A stretch of DNA of 64,000 nucleotides from Lumbricus terrestris (taxonomy: Eukaryota > Annelida > Clitellata > Crassiclitellata > Lumbricidae), in the NCBI GenBank assembly GCA_949752735.1, contig OX457050.1, forward strand, positions 40,277,553 through 40,341,552, given 5' to 3'. The first letter of the stretch is position 1. Every line of letters starts with the position of its first letter. Positions 21,489-31,374 of this stretch are shown piece after piece. Made by a program: the position numbers and the translations under genes. The notes beneath the pieces were generated by a model. It had not been told where the DNA came from, searched no databases, and saw only the letters and a list, made by a program, of their open reading frames with translations.

Positions 21489-21572
21489 AAAAACAAATCA
21501 AAAAACTTTCGCCCCCTTGATGTCGTCGCTATCTCATCGAAGGGGGACGGCGAGGGAGCAATGGATGGATGA
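21198..21572 (+). pseudogene. Truncated ZNF-B copy (three fingers)
   Basis: This is identical to the start of ZNF-B: ATG, then three complete C2H2 fingers and the first half of a fourth, ending at CHLCHKS. After 21488 the frame runs into foreign sequence and stops at 21572 (124 codons). It lacks the rest of the array and the C-terminal module. It is unlikely to be functional on its own. Confidence 0.82.
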
Positions 21573-22332
21573 TTATGAAGAGGCGTTGTAGCTTGATAAC
21601 CTAGAGAGTCAGAATTCGGAATAGGTTGCAAAACGGAATGGTTCATTGAATAGGAGTCGTATATTTCAGAGTTAGCGGTTATTCTACCAGGACGCCGCTC
21701 GAGTGGAATAAAGGACATATCGTCGCCGGTTCTCTGTCCGAGAACGCCCGCCGCCAGGGGTCGGGCTGGGTCCGACTGCTCCCTGCCGTTGTCTGCTTCT
21801 AATTGGCCTGACACCACGCTAGCGTGCCACAACTGCATGAGTCCTACTCGGGCATCCGCTCGGGTCTCGTCGTCCGCCGCGGTTGTAATTATAGTTTCCC
21901 TCTGATCCCGTGTGAATGCGTCTTCTGCTCGATCGCAGGCGGAGTTATTAATGTTCGAGTACACGTGGGCAGTATTAAGGGTTGAATCATGGGAGGAATG
22001 TTTTTGTTGGGTTGCCATTTTATCTTGCATCAGTTCACCAACAAACAACACACAAAGATTCGCAAACTTAATCACCACTCGCAGTGTATTATCATTAATG
22101 TAAAATCGCAAACAAACTGTCCGATTCAACTAAAATTACTAAAACCGGCCATATGACAACGTGTCAGCCATTACAGAACGCAACCAGAAAAAAGGAAAGA
22201 TCTTAATCTTAAAGCGTTAACTATCAGTCGGTCGCTATGGGTAATTAATTGGCGCCCGCTAAATCTCGGCGGTTTCCACTATACCGTTTGGCCGTATCAC
22301 GTGGCACGTGAGCTAAGGGCTGGTCCTTTACA
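21489..22332 (-). other. 844-bp foreign segment between the duplicated ZNF-B ends
   Basis: This sequence is present once, between the two copies of the 792-bp duplication. Its composition differs from its neighbours: about 21500-21960 and 22230-22330 are CpG-rich. It holds a minus-strand coding-like frame starting near one end, with a promoter-like GC-rich stretch beyond it, so it looks like the 5' end of another gene. The left junction has a tandem AAATCAAAAAAC repeat. No transposon ends are visible. Confidence 0.6.
21491..22018 (-). CDS. Captured first exon of an unrecognised gene (partial)
   Basis: On the minus strand, an ATG at 22018 in good context (AAAATGGC) opens about 176 codons up to the junction near 21490. 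The frame is also open upstream to 22129. The product is hydrophilic, with acidic/Thr-rich ([14 protein letters not shown]) and Ser/Pro-rich ([17 protein letters not shown]) parts and an [11 protein letters not shown] stretch. It has no signal peptide, membrane segment or known domain that I can see. It looks like the disordered N-terminus of a larger protein whose other exons are not here. It ends in ZNF-B sequence, so it is truncated. Confidence 0.45.
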
Positions 22333-23124
22333 TATCTACAGATAGTAGACCAACCATCCATTCTTTCCTGGTCTGTTAACTTCTGCAACTGAAGGAGGAA
22401 TCAAGGGTGTGCTATTCTACGTCAATTTTTTGCTTCCATATTTAAGTCAAAACGATTTTTGTTTGGTGTGTTGGAAATTATTTACTTTGTGGTAAAAGAA
22501 AATAATGCTAATGAGAAATGAATCAAAGCAGAAAGTATCTACATATGCATAAGATGCTTTGGGAAAAGCCACATGAATGTTAATTTCGCCAAGATTAATT
22601 TTCTATTGTAGTGATTAAACTTGATTGCATGTGTTGATTGACTGTGCATATTATAGAAACCCATACTGGTGCGAAACCATGGATATGCCAATTATATCAG
22701 AAACCATTTACTCATGATAGTGTTCCGAAATAAAGGTGAGAACTCGTCCAAGGGAGAAGCCATACATATGTGAGTTTTGTCAGAAAACATTTACTGAAGT
22801 TGGTATTCTGAAAACACACATAAAACCCATGCCATGGAGAATCCATACAAATGTCAGTTCTGTCAGAAATCCTTTACAAGTGGTGATTATCTGAAAAGGC
22901 ATTTCAGAACCCATACTGGGGAGAAACCACTCGGATGTCAACTATGCCAGAAATCATTTACTGAAGGTGGTCATCTGAAAAAACACATGAGAACCCACAC
23001 TGGGGAGAAACCATACACATGCAAGTTTTGTCAGAAATCATTTACTCAAGTTGGTAATCTAAACACACACACGAGAACCCATACTGGGGAGAAACCATAC
23101 AAATGTCATTTGTGCCACAAATCA
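22333..23124 (+). repeat. 792-bp direct duplication, copy 2
   Basis: This is the second copy of the unit at 20697-21488. Here the sequence continues into the complete ZNF-B gene, so this is the copy attached to the functional reading frame. Confidence 0.92.
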
Positions 23125-24156
23125 TTTTCTGAAAGTAGTCTTCTGAAAAGACACATGATAACCCATACTGGGGAGAAACCATACAAATGTGAGTTGTGTC
23201 AGAAATTATTTGCTCTGTATGGTTATCTGAAAGCACACTTGAGAATTCATACTGGGGTAAAACCATGTAAATGTCATTTATGTCAGAAATCTTTTACAAA
23301 CAGTGATGTTCTGAAAGGACACATGAGAACCCACACTGGGCAGAAACCGTACAAATGCCAGTTTTGTCGAAAATCATTCAGTCAAGGTGGTAATCTGAAA
23401 GCACACATGAGATTCCACACTGGGGAGAAACCATACAAATGTCAGTTATGCCACATATCATTTACTGACAGCAGTCATCTGAATAGACACATGATAATTC
23501 ATAATGGCGAGAAGCCATACAGATGTCAGTTATGCCAGAAATCTTTTACTGAGGGTGGTAATCTGAAAATGCACATGAGAATCCATAATGGCAATAAACC
23601 ATTCATATGTCAGTTATGTAATAAATCATTTACTCAAGCGGGTAATCTGAAATTGCACATCAGAACCCATACCAGGGATAAACCGCACAGCTGCCAGTCA
23701 AGTGAGAAGTTACTTATGATAGACAGTGATCATACGAGAAGTCATACTGGTGAAAATCTATACACATGTGAGATCTGTAATACAGGATTCAGATCACTTG
23801 CAAATCTAATGCAACACAGACGAACTGATACCAAGGAGAAGCAACACACTTGCAGCAAACCTTGTCGTGAGAGCAGTTCTTCAACTAAACAGTATAAATT
23901 TCATGCAGGAATAAAGTCAAATGATGATGAACTGAAGAAGGAATCAAATGCTGATCTGTTTCCGAAATGTCGTATTGGTGAATGTCTTTTAGTTGACAAA
24001 ATCAAATCATGTGAGGATGGAAAATCGGTTGTGGAAAAATTGTTTGGATGCGGCATATGCGACGAAATATTTCAAATTGAGCAGGAATTTCTAGAGCATT
24101 GTTTTAGCCATGGCTTTTCTTCAACTGATGAATTATTTACTGATCTTTGCTGGTAA
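22834..24156 (+). CDS. C2H2 zinc-finger protein ZNF-B
   Basis: 440 codons from ATG at 22834. Upstream finger-like sequence is out of frame by one base (CACATAAAACCCATG), so the ATG start is reasonable, although an upstream exon could splice at TATTATAG just before 22655. Ten canonical fingers run from residue 4 to about 285. A relic follows (CQSSEKLL), and then a finger whose last histidine is aspartate (LMQHRRTD). A linker leads to the C-terminal module GECLL and [10 protein letters not shown] with HCFSH at about 403-425, shared with ZNF-A and ZNF-D. Presumed nuclear DNA-binding regulator. Its 5' 291 coding bases are duplicated at 21198. Confidence 0.85.
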   Translation: MENPYKCQFCQKSFTSGDYLKRHFRTHTGEKPLGCQLCQKSFTEGGHLKKHMRTHTGEKPYTCKFCQKSFTQVGNLNTHTRTHTGEKPYKCHLCHKSFSESSLLKRHMITHTGEKPYKCELCQKLFALYGYLKAHLRIHTGVKPCKCHLCQKSFTNSDVLKGHMRTHTGQKPYKCQFCRKSFSQGGNLKAHMRFHTGEKPYKCQLCHISFTDSSHLNRHMIIHNGEKPYRCQLCQKSFTEGGNLKMHMRIHNGNKPFICQLCNKSFTQAGNLKLHIRTHTRDKPHSCQSSEKLLMIDSDHTRSHTGENLYTCEICNTGFRSLANLMQHRRTDTKEKQHTCSKPCRESSSSTKQYKFHAGIKSNDDELKKESNADLFPKCRIGECLLVDKIKSCEDGKSVVEKLFGCGICDEIFQIEQEFLEHCFSHGFSSTDELFTDLCW

Positions 24157-24690
24157 TAATAGGCCTACCATAGTACAGAACACATTTATCAGTTGTTTTG
24201 TATATTCCTTTTAGTCTTAACGATTCATGACTTGGCTGTGGTCATATTCGCGTTTTTACAAATGAATACAGCTTTAGCAAATTCGTAGATTTGATCTTTA
24301 TTGCACTTCTACTGAAACTGGAAAATAACAGTTAATGTTCGCAGAAGTTGGGAACAAACATCGTTTCTTATAAAAGAATGAGTATGTTATTGAAAATGTT
24401 CGACTGTAGGCTACAATGTCTGAAAATAGGTCACGGATAAAAATCAAAACAGGCAAAATCGCTAGTAGATGCAGCTATCTGACTTAGACCATAAGGATTT
24501 TCTGGTGAAACTGCTACAGCTAAAACGACAACAAGAAACACCATCAAAGTAGGTCAACTGAATGAAGGACGTCTAGCGAAGACCAAACAATAGTGATCTC
24601 GAAGTATTGAAAATTATGAGATATCTCAAATCAATTCAGTCCGAGGGATTTCCAACCAGAAACCATACAAATGTATGCTATGTTAGAAAT
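24157..24690. other. 3' flank of ZNF-B with a finger trace
   Basis: This is intergenic or 3' untranslated sequence. About 24655-24695 (AACCATACAAATGTATGCTA) is a trace of a finger linker in a broken frame. TAGGCCTA is near 24159. Confidence 0.45.
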
Positions 24691-24914
24691 CCTTTAATAA
24701 TTGTGCTAAGAATGATTTGCATATTTGGATAATTTTACTAGAGTGCCTAAAGGTCATTTTTGTGAGTAAGCACAAGATAATCAGTTCCTTGAGAATGGTC
24801 ATGATCCTAGGATGAAAATCTAATGCTACAATAAGAACACTCAATTGAGAGCAGCTGCACTAAAGCTGTTTATGTGGCAAAACAATTGATGAATTGCGTT
24901 GGTTAACTGTGCAT

Positions 24915-26597
24915 ATGGAGGATATCCATACTGGAGAAAAACCATACAAAAGTCGAAAGTCATTTACTCTTATTGGTAATCTGAAAGCACACAAGATTTC
25001 GCAAGCTGAGCATGAATTGACACAGACTTCAACGACGGCTTATGACATCAAAGGTCCTTGTCATCAACAAGAAATTGTTCGGAATGAAGAATACAATTCT
25101 GAGTTAGGTCAGGAGTTATTTACTCATGATACTATTCTGAAAAACAACATGAAGACCCATATCGGAGAGAAATCATACATATGCCATTTATGTCAGAAAA
25201 AATTCAATCAAGGTAGATATCTGAAACGCCACATGAGAACCCATACTGGAGAGAAACCATACAAATGTCTGTTATGTGAGAAATCATTTTCTGAAGATGG
25301 TCATCTGAAATTACACATGAGAATCCATACTGGGGAGAAACCATACAAATGTCAGTTATGTCAGAAATCATTTACCCAAGGTTGGGATCTGAAAACACAC
25401 ATGAGAACCCATACTGGGGAGAAACCATACATGTGCCAGTTATGTCAAAAATCATTTACTATAGGTAGTCATCTGAAAACACACATGAGAACCCATACTG
25501 GAGAGAAACCATACAAATGTCAGTTATGTCAGAAATCATTTACCCAAGGCTGCAGTCTGAAAAGCCACATGAGAACCCATACTGGAAAGAAAGCATACAA
25601 ATGTCATGTTTGTGAGAAATCATTTCGTAGAGGTGATGAACTGAAATGCCACTTGAGAACCCATACAGGGGAGAAACCATACAAATGTCAGTTATGTCAA
25701 AAATCATTCACTCAGAACGGTGCTCTGAAATATCACATCAAAACCCATTCTGGAGAGAAGCCATACAAATGTCAGTTATGTCAGAAATCATTTACCCAAG
25801 GTTGGGATCTGAAAAGTCACATGAGAATCCATACTGGAGAGAAACCATACAAATGTCAGTTATGTCAGAAATCATTTACCCAAGGTTGCAGTCTGAAAAG
25901 CCACCTCAGAACCCATACTGGAGGGAAACCATACAAATGTCATTTATGTCAAAAATCATTTACCAAAGGTTGCAATCTGAAAAGCCACATGAGAACCCAT
26001 ACAGGGGAGAAACCATACAAATGTCAGTTATGTCAGAAAACATTCACTCAAAGTTGGGGTCTGAAAAGCCACATGAGAACCCATACTGGAGAGAAGCCAT
26101 ACAAATGTGACTTGTGCCAGAAAACATTCACTCACGGTTGGTGTCTGAAACGCCACTTGAGAACCCATACTGGAGAGAAACCATATAAATGTCAGAAATC
26201 ATTTACTGAAGGCTCTTATCTGAAATTACACATGATAACTCACACCGGAGAAAAACCATTCAAATGTCGGTTATGTCAGAAGTCATTTGCTCATCTTCAT
26301 AATATGAAATTACACATGAGAGCCCATACTGGAGAGAAACCATACAAATGTCAGTTATGTGAGAAATCATTCACTAGTGATGGTGATCTAAAGAAACACA
26401 TGAAAACCCATACTGGAGAGAAACCATACATATGTGTGGTGTGTAATAAAGGATTCAGCTTGCATGAGTGTCTAAAGAAACACAGAAAATCTCATGTGCA
26501 TGAGATGCAACAAACTTGCAGCAAACCTTATCATATGGACAGTTCTTCAACTAAGCAGCTCGCATATACCCGAATCCCAAGCCTTATAGCATCGTAA
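24915..26597 (+). CDS. C2H2 zinc-finger protein ZNF-C, C-terminus replaced by a transposon
   Basis: The first in-frame ATG is at 24915 (560 codons); the frame is open to 24894. It is a paralogue of ZNF-A, with matching upstream sequence from about 24715. It has relic fingers at the N-terminus, then fifteen intact C2H2 fingers and one broken one (YKCQKSF, missing three residues including a zinc-binding Cys) over about residues 88-527. The coding sequence then enters the inverted end of a transposon, which adds an 11-residue tail (AYTRIPSLIAS) and the stop at 26595-26597. The C-terminal module is left stranded downstream. The array may still bind DNA; the module function is lost unless the insertion is spliced out. 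Confidence 0.85.
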   Translation: MEDIHTGEKPYKSRKSFTLIGNLKAHKISQAEHELTQTSTTAYDIKGPCHQQEIVRNEEYNSELGQELFTHDTILKNNMKTHIGEKSYICHLCQKKFNQGRYLKRHMRTHTGEKPYKCLLCEKSFSEDGHLKLHMRIHTGEKPYKCQLCQKSFTQGWDLKTHMRTHTGEKPYMCQLCQKSFTIGSHLKTHMRTHTGEKPYKCQLCQKSFTQGCSLKSHMRTHTGKKAYKCHVCEKSFRRGDELKCHLRTHTGEKPYKCQLCQKSFTQNGALKYHIKTHSGEKPYKCQLCQKSFTQGWDLKSHMRIHTGEKPYKCQLCQKSFTQGCSLKSHLRTHTGGKPYKCHLCQKSFTKGCNLKSHMRTHTGEKPYKCQLCQKTFTQSWGLKSHMRTHTGEKPYKCDLCQKTFTHGWCLKRHLRTHTGEKPYKCQKSFTEGSYLKLHMITHTGEKPFKCRLCQKSFAHLHNMKLHMRAHTGEKPYKCQLCEKSFTSDGDLKKHMKTHTGEKPYICVVCNKGFSLHECLKKHRKSHVHEMQQTCSKPYHMDSSSTKQLAYTRIPSLIAS

Positions 26598-26931
26598 AAA
26601 TATTTAAGACATGTTTTAGTCATTTTTGCATCGCTCATCCAACTTCTAATTCTACTATATCACAGTTCCGTTATTCGTCCAACTTCTACTTCAACTAAAA
26701 ATATTTTTATCGTTCATCCAGCCTCTGGTTTTACGATAACAATTTAGCATAAAATCATGATTTTCTCGCTCATCCAACTTCTACTTCTGATAATTAATAT
26801 GCTCATCAAGCTTCTAATGATACTGCAGTAATATCAGCAGTAATATCATGTTTTCATCGTTCATCCAACTTCCAGTTTACGGAAATAAAATATCTCTGAA
26901 GTGCTATAAGGCTTGGGATTCGGGTATATGC
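26562..26931. mobile_element. 370-bp transposon inserted in ZNF-C, TSD AAGCAGCTC
   Basis: Direct repeats AAGCAGCTC (26553-26561 and 26932-26940, 9 bp) flank perfect 30-bp inverted ends that begin GCATATACCCGAATCCCAAG. Between them are degenerate reverse minisatellite units (TTCATCCAACTTCTACTTC). It is non-coding and non-autonomous. A 9-bp duplication would suit Mutator-like elements; an 8-bp site plus one matching base would suit hAT or Merlin. A partial relative is at about 20378-20436. Confidence 0.93.
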
Positions 26932-27351
26932 AAGCAGCTCCCTGATAAGCTCAATGCAGGAATACAGCCAGAGAATCGTAAAGTAACAAAAGAATCAATT
27001 GCTGATCTATGTGATCCTTTCTTAACATTAGTTAGTGCAGAATCCTTTGATGTACCATGAGAACGCTTGTCAAGAAACGTCGACCATGATTGCAATGAAA
27101 TGGCAAGTCTGCTTCCAAAGCGGAATCCTGGAGAATGTCTTCTCACTAACAACATCAAATTGCGCGGGGATGCACAATCTGTTGTGGAAAATCCTTTTGG
27201 ATGTGGTATATGTGATGAAATGTTTGAAATTGAGATGGATTTTCTAAAGCATTGTTCTATCCATCGCTTTTCTTCGCCTGATAACTTACTTATTGCTGAC
27301 GGTGCTGTGATAAAACACGTAAAAACCCAGACTGGCGAGAAACAATATTAA
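26932..27351 (+). pseudogene. Stranded C-terminal module of ZNF-C
   Basis: The sequence continues the ZNF-C frame after the transposon: QLPDKL and DPFLTLVSAESFDVP, then TGA at 27058-27060 where ZNF-A has CGA (arginine). The frame then continues through GECLLTNNIK and [10 protein letters not shown] with HCSIH. Two lesions therefore separate it from the finger array: the insertion and a CpG-type nonsense change. It ends at 27351 with an extra stretch (KTQTGEKQY) not seen in ZNF-A. Confidence 0.85.
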
Positions 27352-28030
27352 TGTCAGTTGTGTCATAAATTATTTACATAATGTGTAATTTGTAATTCTC
27401 AATGAATATATAGGCCTACAGTTGACGAGAGAACAACGGTGATGCAGTCACTTCACTGTGATTTTATGTAAGCAAACATGTTCTGTTATAGTGCTGAGAT
27501 ACGTATGGACAAATTCTTAGTATACACATCATTTTAATTAGTAGATAGTTGGTCATCAGCATTTTTTGCATTCACATGGTCCTGTCTAAAAGTACTTTAT
27601 GTCTGAAAATTTTCTGCATTTGTTCATTGCAACACTGAAACTTTGCTTAATAGGCCTATACTTTTGAAATTCGTATTTGGTGACGTGGACTTAATAAAGT
27701 TTTCTGGTCAAAGTTCCGGTCTTTGAAAACTTGATTGTTTTGTCTTGAATTTATATACATAAAATAGATGTTATAAGAAGCTGCTTGATGTGCATCATTT
27801 TGTGACACTGTTAAACTAGACCTTGATATTTACAGTGTAGACAGTGTGCCGTAGAATAAGGAGGTGTGAAAAACTAAAATGCGAATTTGCAAGCATAATA
27901 TTGTTTAAAAGTTGCTTTTGGAGAAAATAAATGACTGTACAATTTGATTAAATTATTTTTGGTGTTCAGAATTGCCCCCCACCCCGTTGATAGGGCCGTC
28001 TGAACACACTAGTACATGATTTTACAACAT
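27352..28030. other. 3' flank of ZNF-C, no gene
   Basis: AT-rich. AATAAA-type hexamers occur at about 27694 and 27925 and could serve ZNF-C transcripts. TAGGCCTA octamers are near 27411 and 27652. No other gene. Confidence 0.4.
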
Positions 28031-28039
28031 TTATTCACT

Positions 28040-29105
28040 TTTAAGTGTGTTGCATGCATACAGAATAAATGTAAATGTTGGTGTCAATCGCATGTTTCAC
28101 CGTCCGTCTCCACTTGTCTCTCTCCTGTGCCATTCTGCTCAATTTGTATATCTCCATTTTGCACCAATCTGTAATGTCATCCAACCATTCCCTACACGGT
28201 CTTCCCCTAATCCCCGCTCTGTCCATCCCAAAAATAGTTTGCTTGATGAGTCTCTCATTTCCCATTCTGCACACATGCCCAAAAAAGTTCAGTTTTCTTT
28301 CCATTATTATTTGCTTGATGCTTTTCTTATTTCCAACTCGTGCGCACAACTCCAGATTTGTTATTTTCTGCTCCCATTTGATGTGTAATATCCTCCTGTA
28401 ACAGCTCATTTCAAATGCCAATAGTTTGTTTGTATCCCGCTTACGTAGAGTCCATGTTTCGCATGCATATAGTTATTATAGTAGTATGCTAAATATGCAT
28501 GTTTTTATAATTTCTATTTTTGTTTTTATGCTGATTTCGCGACTTCTCCATAGGTTCCCGAAGGCCGACAATGCTCCTGCTGCCTTCGCTATTCTTCTGC
28601 CAATGTCCTTTCCGCAGTCATTGTCCCATGTCAGCAGGCTTCCAAGATACATGTATACAAATTCTTCAACGTTCTCCAGACCTTCCCCGTTAACCTCGAT
28701 TGATGTCATGTTTGTTTTTTCGCCAAAGGTCGTCGTTCTGGTTTTGCTATGGTTTATTTTCAGGCCTGCCTCCTCTCCTTCCCTGCATAAGATATTTAGA
28801 TTCTCCTGTATGTTCCTGGTGTCATCAGTGCTTAAAGTGTGGACAAATAAGTGCCTGGACGTCCCTACCTTTCCAAAAGAAGTTCCTGGACGCCCCTACC
28901 TTTTCGGGCTGTGCTGGCCAATAAGTGGCAGGATGGCGTTCATCTTTTGAAATAAGTGCATGGACGCCGTCCACGACCGTCCAGCCACACATTAAGCCCT
29001 GGGTGTCATCTTCTATTAGGTCAATGTCGTCTGCGAATATAAGGTGGTTGATCAGTGTTCCGTGCATAGAAATCCCAGTTTTTCTTTCCCTGATCTTTTC
29101 CAAAA
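28040..29105 (-). pseudogene. RTE-like LINE, reverse transcriptase C-terminal part
   Basis: Read from 29105 down to 28040: HLIFADDIDLIEDD (catalytic FADD box), then KINHSKT, then IEVNGEGLENVEEFVYMYLG and SLLTWDNDCGKDIGRRI. RKLNFFGHVCRMGNERLIKQ and GRPCREWLDDI follow, the usual end of endonuclease/RT proteins of the RTE/craniofacial-development-protein-2-like type. Frames 29103-28825, 28709-28476 and 28421-28041 must be combined and one hAT MITE interrupts it, so it is dead. Confidence 0.82.
28826..29001. mobile_element. 176-bp hAT MITE, TSD GGTGTCAT
   Basis: 8-bp target duplications GGTGTCAT lie at 28818-28825 and 29002-29009. The inverted ends are CAGTGCTTAAAGTGTGG and CAGGGCTTAATGTGTGG (inward). 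CAGGGCTTAA-type ends with 8-bp duplications are standard for the hAT superfamily. It is inserted in the LINE just after the FADD box. It also contains a repeated TGGACG(T/C)CCCTACCTTTTC motif. Confidence 0.92.
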
Positions 29106-29565
29106 CTCATCCAGCTTCTATTTCACCTACAGAGAACCTTCATCCAGACTCCATTTCATCTACAGAGAACCTTCATCCTGCTTCCATTTCACAAAAGTTG
29201 TTTTTGTCAATCCATTTAACTAAGTGTTAGACATAAAAAAAACTCAGAAGCTGGATTGACGAAACAACGTTTGAGAAATGGAAGCTGGATGAAGGTTCTC
29301 TAGAGGTGAAATAGAACCTGGATTGACGAAAGCAAGGCTTGAAAAATGGAAGATGGATGAAGTTTCTCTAGAGGTGAAATAGAAGCTAGATGAAGGTTTT
29401 CTGTAGGTGAAATAGAAGCCGGATTGACGAAAGCAACGCTTGGGAAATGGAAGCTGGATTAAGGTTCTCTGGTTGAGAAATGGAAGCTGGATGAAGGTTC
29501 TCTTAAGGCGAAATAGAAGCTGGATAAAGGTACCCTAGAAGTGAATTAGAAGCTGGATGAATGTA
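29105..29565. repeat. Minisatellite block, reverse then forward
   Basis: Degenerate 30-36-bp units: reverse (TCATCCAGCTTCTATTTCAC) at 29105-29215, then forward (GAAATGGAAGCTGGATGAAG) at 29245-29565. The switch makes a foldback. I could not find terminal inverted repeats or a target duplication, so it is probably an element with eroded ends. Confidence 0.7.
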
Positions 29566-29572
29566 TTGTATG

Positions 29573-30160
29573 GGGGTAGCCTGAAACCGTAGGTGGTAGG
29601 ATGAAACCGGTTTCAGATTACCCCCTAGGGTAATTGAAACCGGTTTCAAGTTAGCGTGGGGTAATGTTAAGGAGGGGGTAATTTAAAACCTTTACACCGG
29701 TGTAAAGGTTTCAAATTACCCCTCCTAAACATTAACCCCCGGTAGCTTGAAACCTGTTTCAGATTACCCCCCGGAGACTAGATTTGCATCAATCATCGCA
29801 TTTATTGCACTAAAAAAATTAGGAAAATCTTCCCGCTTCTTGTTTTGCTCTGAAGAATATCATCCGCCATCCCACTTCGTGTTTTGTTATCAATATTTTT
29901 ATCCGAAAAAAATAATAGCCTCGAAGCCATTTTCTCCATTGTAACTTCAGCGGCGATTAGTATTTTAGTTACAGATGAAAATATTGAAAACAAACCACGA
30001 AGTGGGATGAGGGATGAAAATCTTAAGACCAAAACTAGAAGCGGGATGATTTTTCAGATTTGTTTAGTGCAATAAATGCGATGATTGATGCAATTTACAG
30101 TTTGCAGGGGGGTAATGTTTAGGAGGGGGTAATCTGAAACCTTTACATCGGGGCTATTTT
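29573..30160. mobile_element. Long inverted-repeat element with TGAAACC(G/T)GTTTCA motifs
   Basis: About 29697-29860 and 29990-30158 are inverted copies (CATCAATCATCGCATTTATT ... near the outside; GGGGTAATGTTTAGGAGGGG motifs beyond). To the left, 29573-29700 repeats GGTAAT(C/T)TGAAACC and GAAACCGGTTTCA blocks in both orientations, including a near-perfect palindrome around ACACCGGTGT at 29693. The structure is that of a foldback element, with a second partial copy joined head to head. No clear target duplication; non-coding. Confidence 0.65.
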
Positions 30161-30348
30161 GTCGGGACCAACAAAGTCGCAGAAGAACACACGATTTTCG
30201 TTAAAAAAGACTGACGAAATTATCGTCTTTTTAAGGAAGCCGAATTGATGAAAATAATGCTTGTAAAGTTTCAGATGGCTTCCGGAAATGATCGCGTTGA
30301 TAAATAGAACTATTAATAGAAGTCGTGTTTAACCCTCATCCGAACAAG

Positions 30349-30436
30349 CTAAAATGCAACTTAGCCTAATTTGAACAAGGGTGAGTCTGGCCATTCTGGC
30401 CAGACTCACCCTTGTTCAAATTAAGTTGCATTTTAG
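30349..30436. repeat. ~40-bp-arm hairpin
   Basis: The left arm 30349-30392 (CTAAAATGCAACTTA...) and right arm 30398-30436 pair over about 39 bases, with a 4-base bulge (GCCT at about 30364) and a five-base loop. Directly after it, ATAAAGACAGATACTA is repeated twice (about 30441-30477). It is either a tiny MITE or the centre of an inverted duplication. Confidence 0.8.
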
Positions 30437-30639
30437 ACATATAAAGACAGATACTATACCATAAAGACAGATACTAATTTGCGATTTCTGTTTAATAGTG
30501 AACTACCGTAATAGAAAATATAAAAAAAATCGCATAGCAAGTAAAACCCACGCATAATCAATGCTGTAAGTAGGCCTAGGCTAGTTCCGTGAAAATAGTC
30601 CAGTCATAGACGCCACCATAAAGATTTTAATAAATTTAC

Positions 30640-30775
30640 ATGGCGCCGAATTGTCTGGCACCGAAATGTCTGGGCGCCGAATTGTCTGTCGCCAAACTGT
30701 CTGTCGCCAAAATGTCAGTCTCCGAATTGTCTATCGCTGAATTGTCTGTCGCCGAATTGTCATGGAACCGGCGTG
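30640..30775. repeat. Tandem 15-mers GTCGCCGAATTGTCT (foldback arm)
   Basis: About nine tandem 15-bp units of the type GTCGCCGAATTGTCT, ending ...GTCATGGAACCGGC. The end resembles the right ends of the CGACAAC elements (GTTGTCGTGGAACC). It is best read as one arm of a further TU-like foldback family. Its partner may be the sequence near 30157 (TTTTGTCGGGACC), but I could not show a target duplication. Confidence 0.65.
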
Positions 30776-30779
30776 GTGC

Positions 30780-31370
30780 CTACAGTTTGCAAACTACTTA
30801 GCCAAAGGGTCTTTTCTAATACATATAATACAATCACTATTAAAACCTTTAGCAGCTTGAATGTTTTTAAAAAAATTAAAGTATGTACATGTATTTAGCC
30901 TAAAGTTATCTTAAGGTATGTCATTACAACATGCCACTTTGTGTGCTTTATATTAGCCTACATTAAATTTTAACGAAATTGGCCAAACAGGAAATGTTCA
31001 ACATTACACGTACTTCTTGCAATGTTTTTGACCTTGAAAGTTCTACAAATCGAACAGCATAATTATCTACATTTCAATTGTTTCAATGTAGGCCTAATGT
31101 TTGCCATTCCTGCAGATCTCCATTAGTGCTTGTTGGCTCGGTGGCTTTGGGTTTCCAAAACAGTGGCTGAGCTTTTTAGAGAGTATAGGCCTATCTTTTG
31201 TCAAAGGCCTACAACATTGCAGACAATGTGTTAGATTTCTAGTCGATGCACTGGTTTATGATTCGTTGATTCCGTCAATCAACAGATCGGCCAAGCTTTC
31301 CGCATGGTCACATCCATTCAAGTGCGAAGAGAGGTCAGCACCACTTGTGCAAAGGGATTGAGATGTAACC
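30780..31370. other. No confirmed gene; possible exon at 31118-31361
   Basis: GCCATTCCTGCAG before 31118 is a fair splice acceptor, and the frame after it is open to a stop at 31359-31361 (about 80 codons; LGGFGFPKQWLSFLESIGL...). It spans a TAGGCCTA octamer, I do not recognise the product, and no partner exon is evident. Otherwise AT-rich intergenic DNA. Confidence 0.25.
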
Positions 31371-31374
31371 TTAG

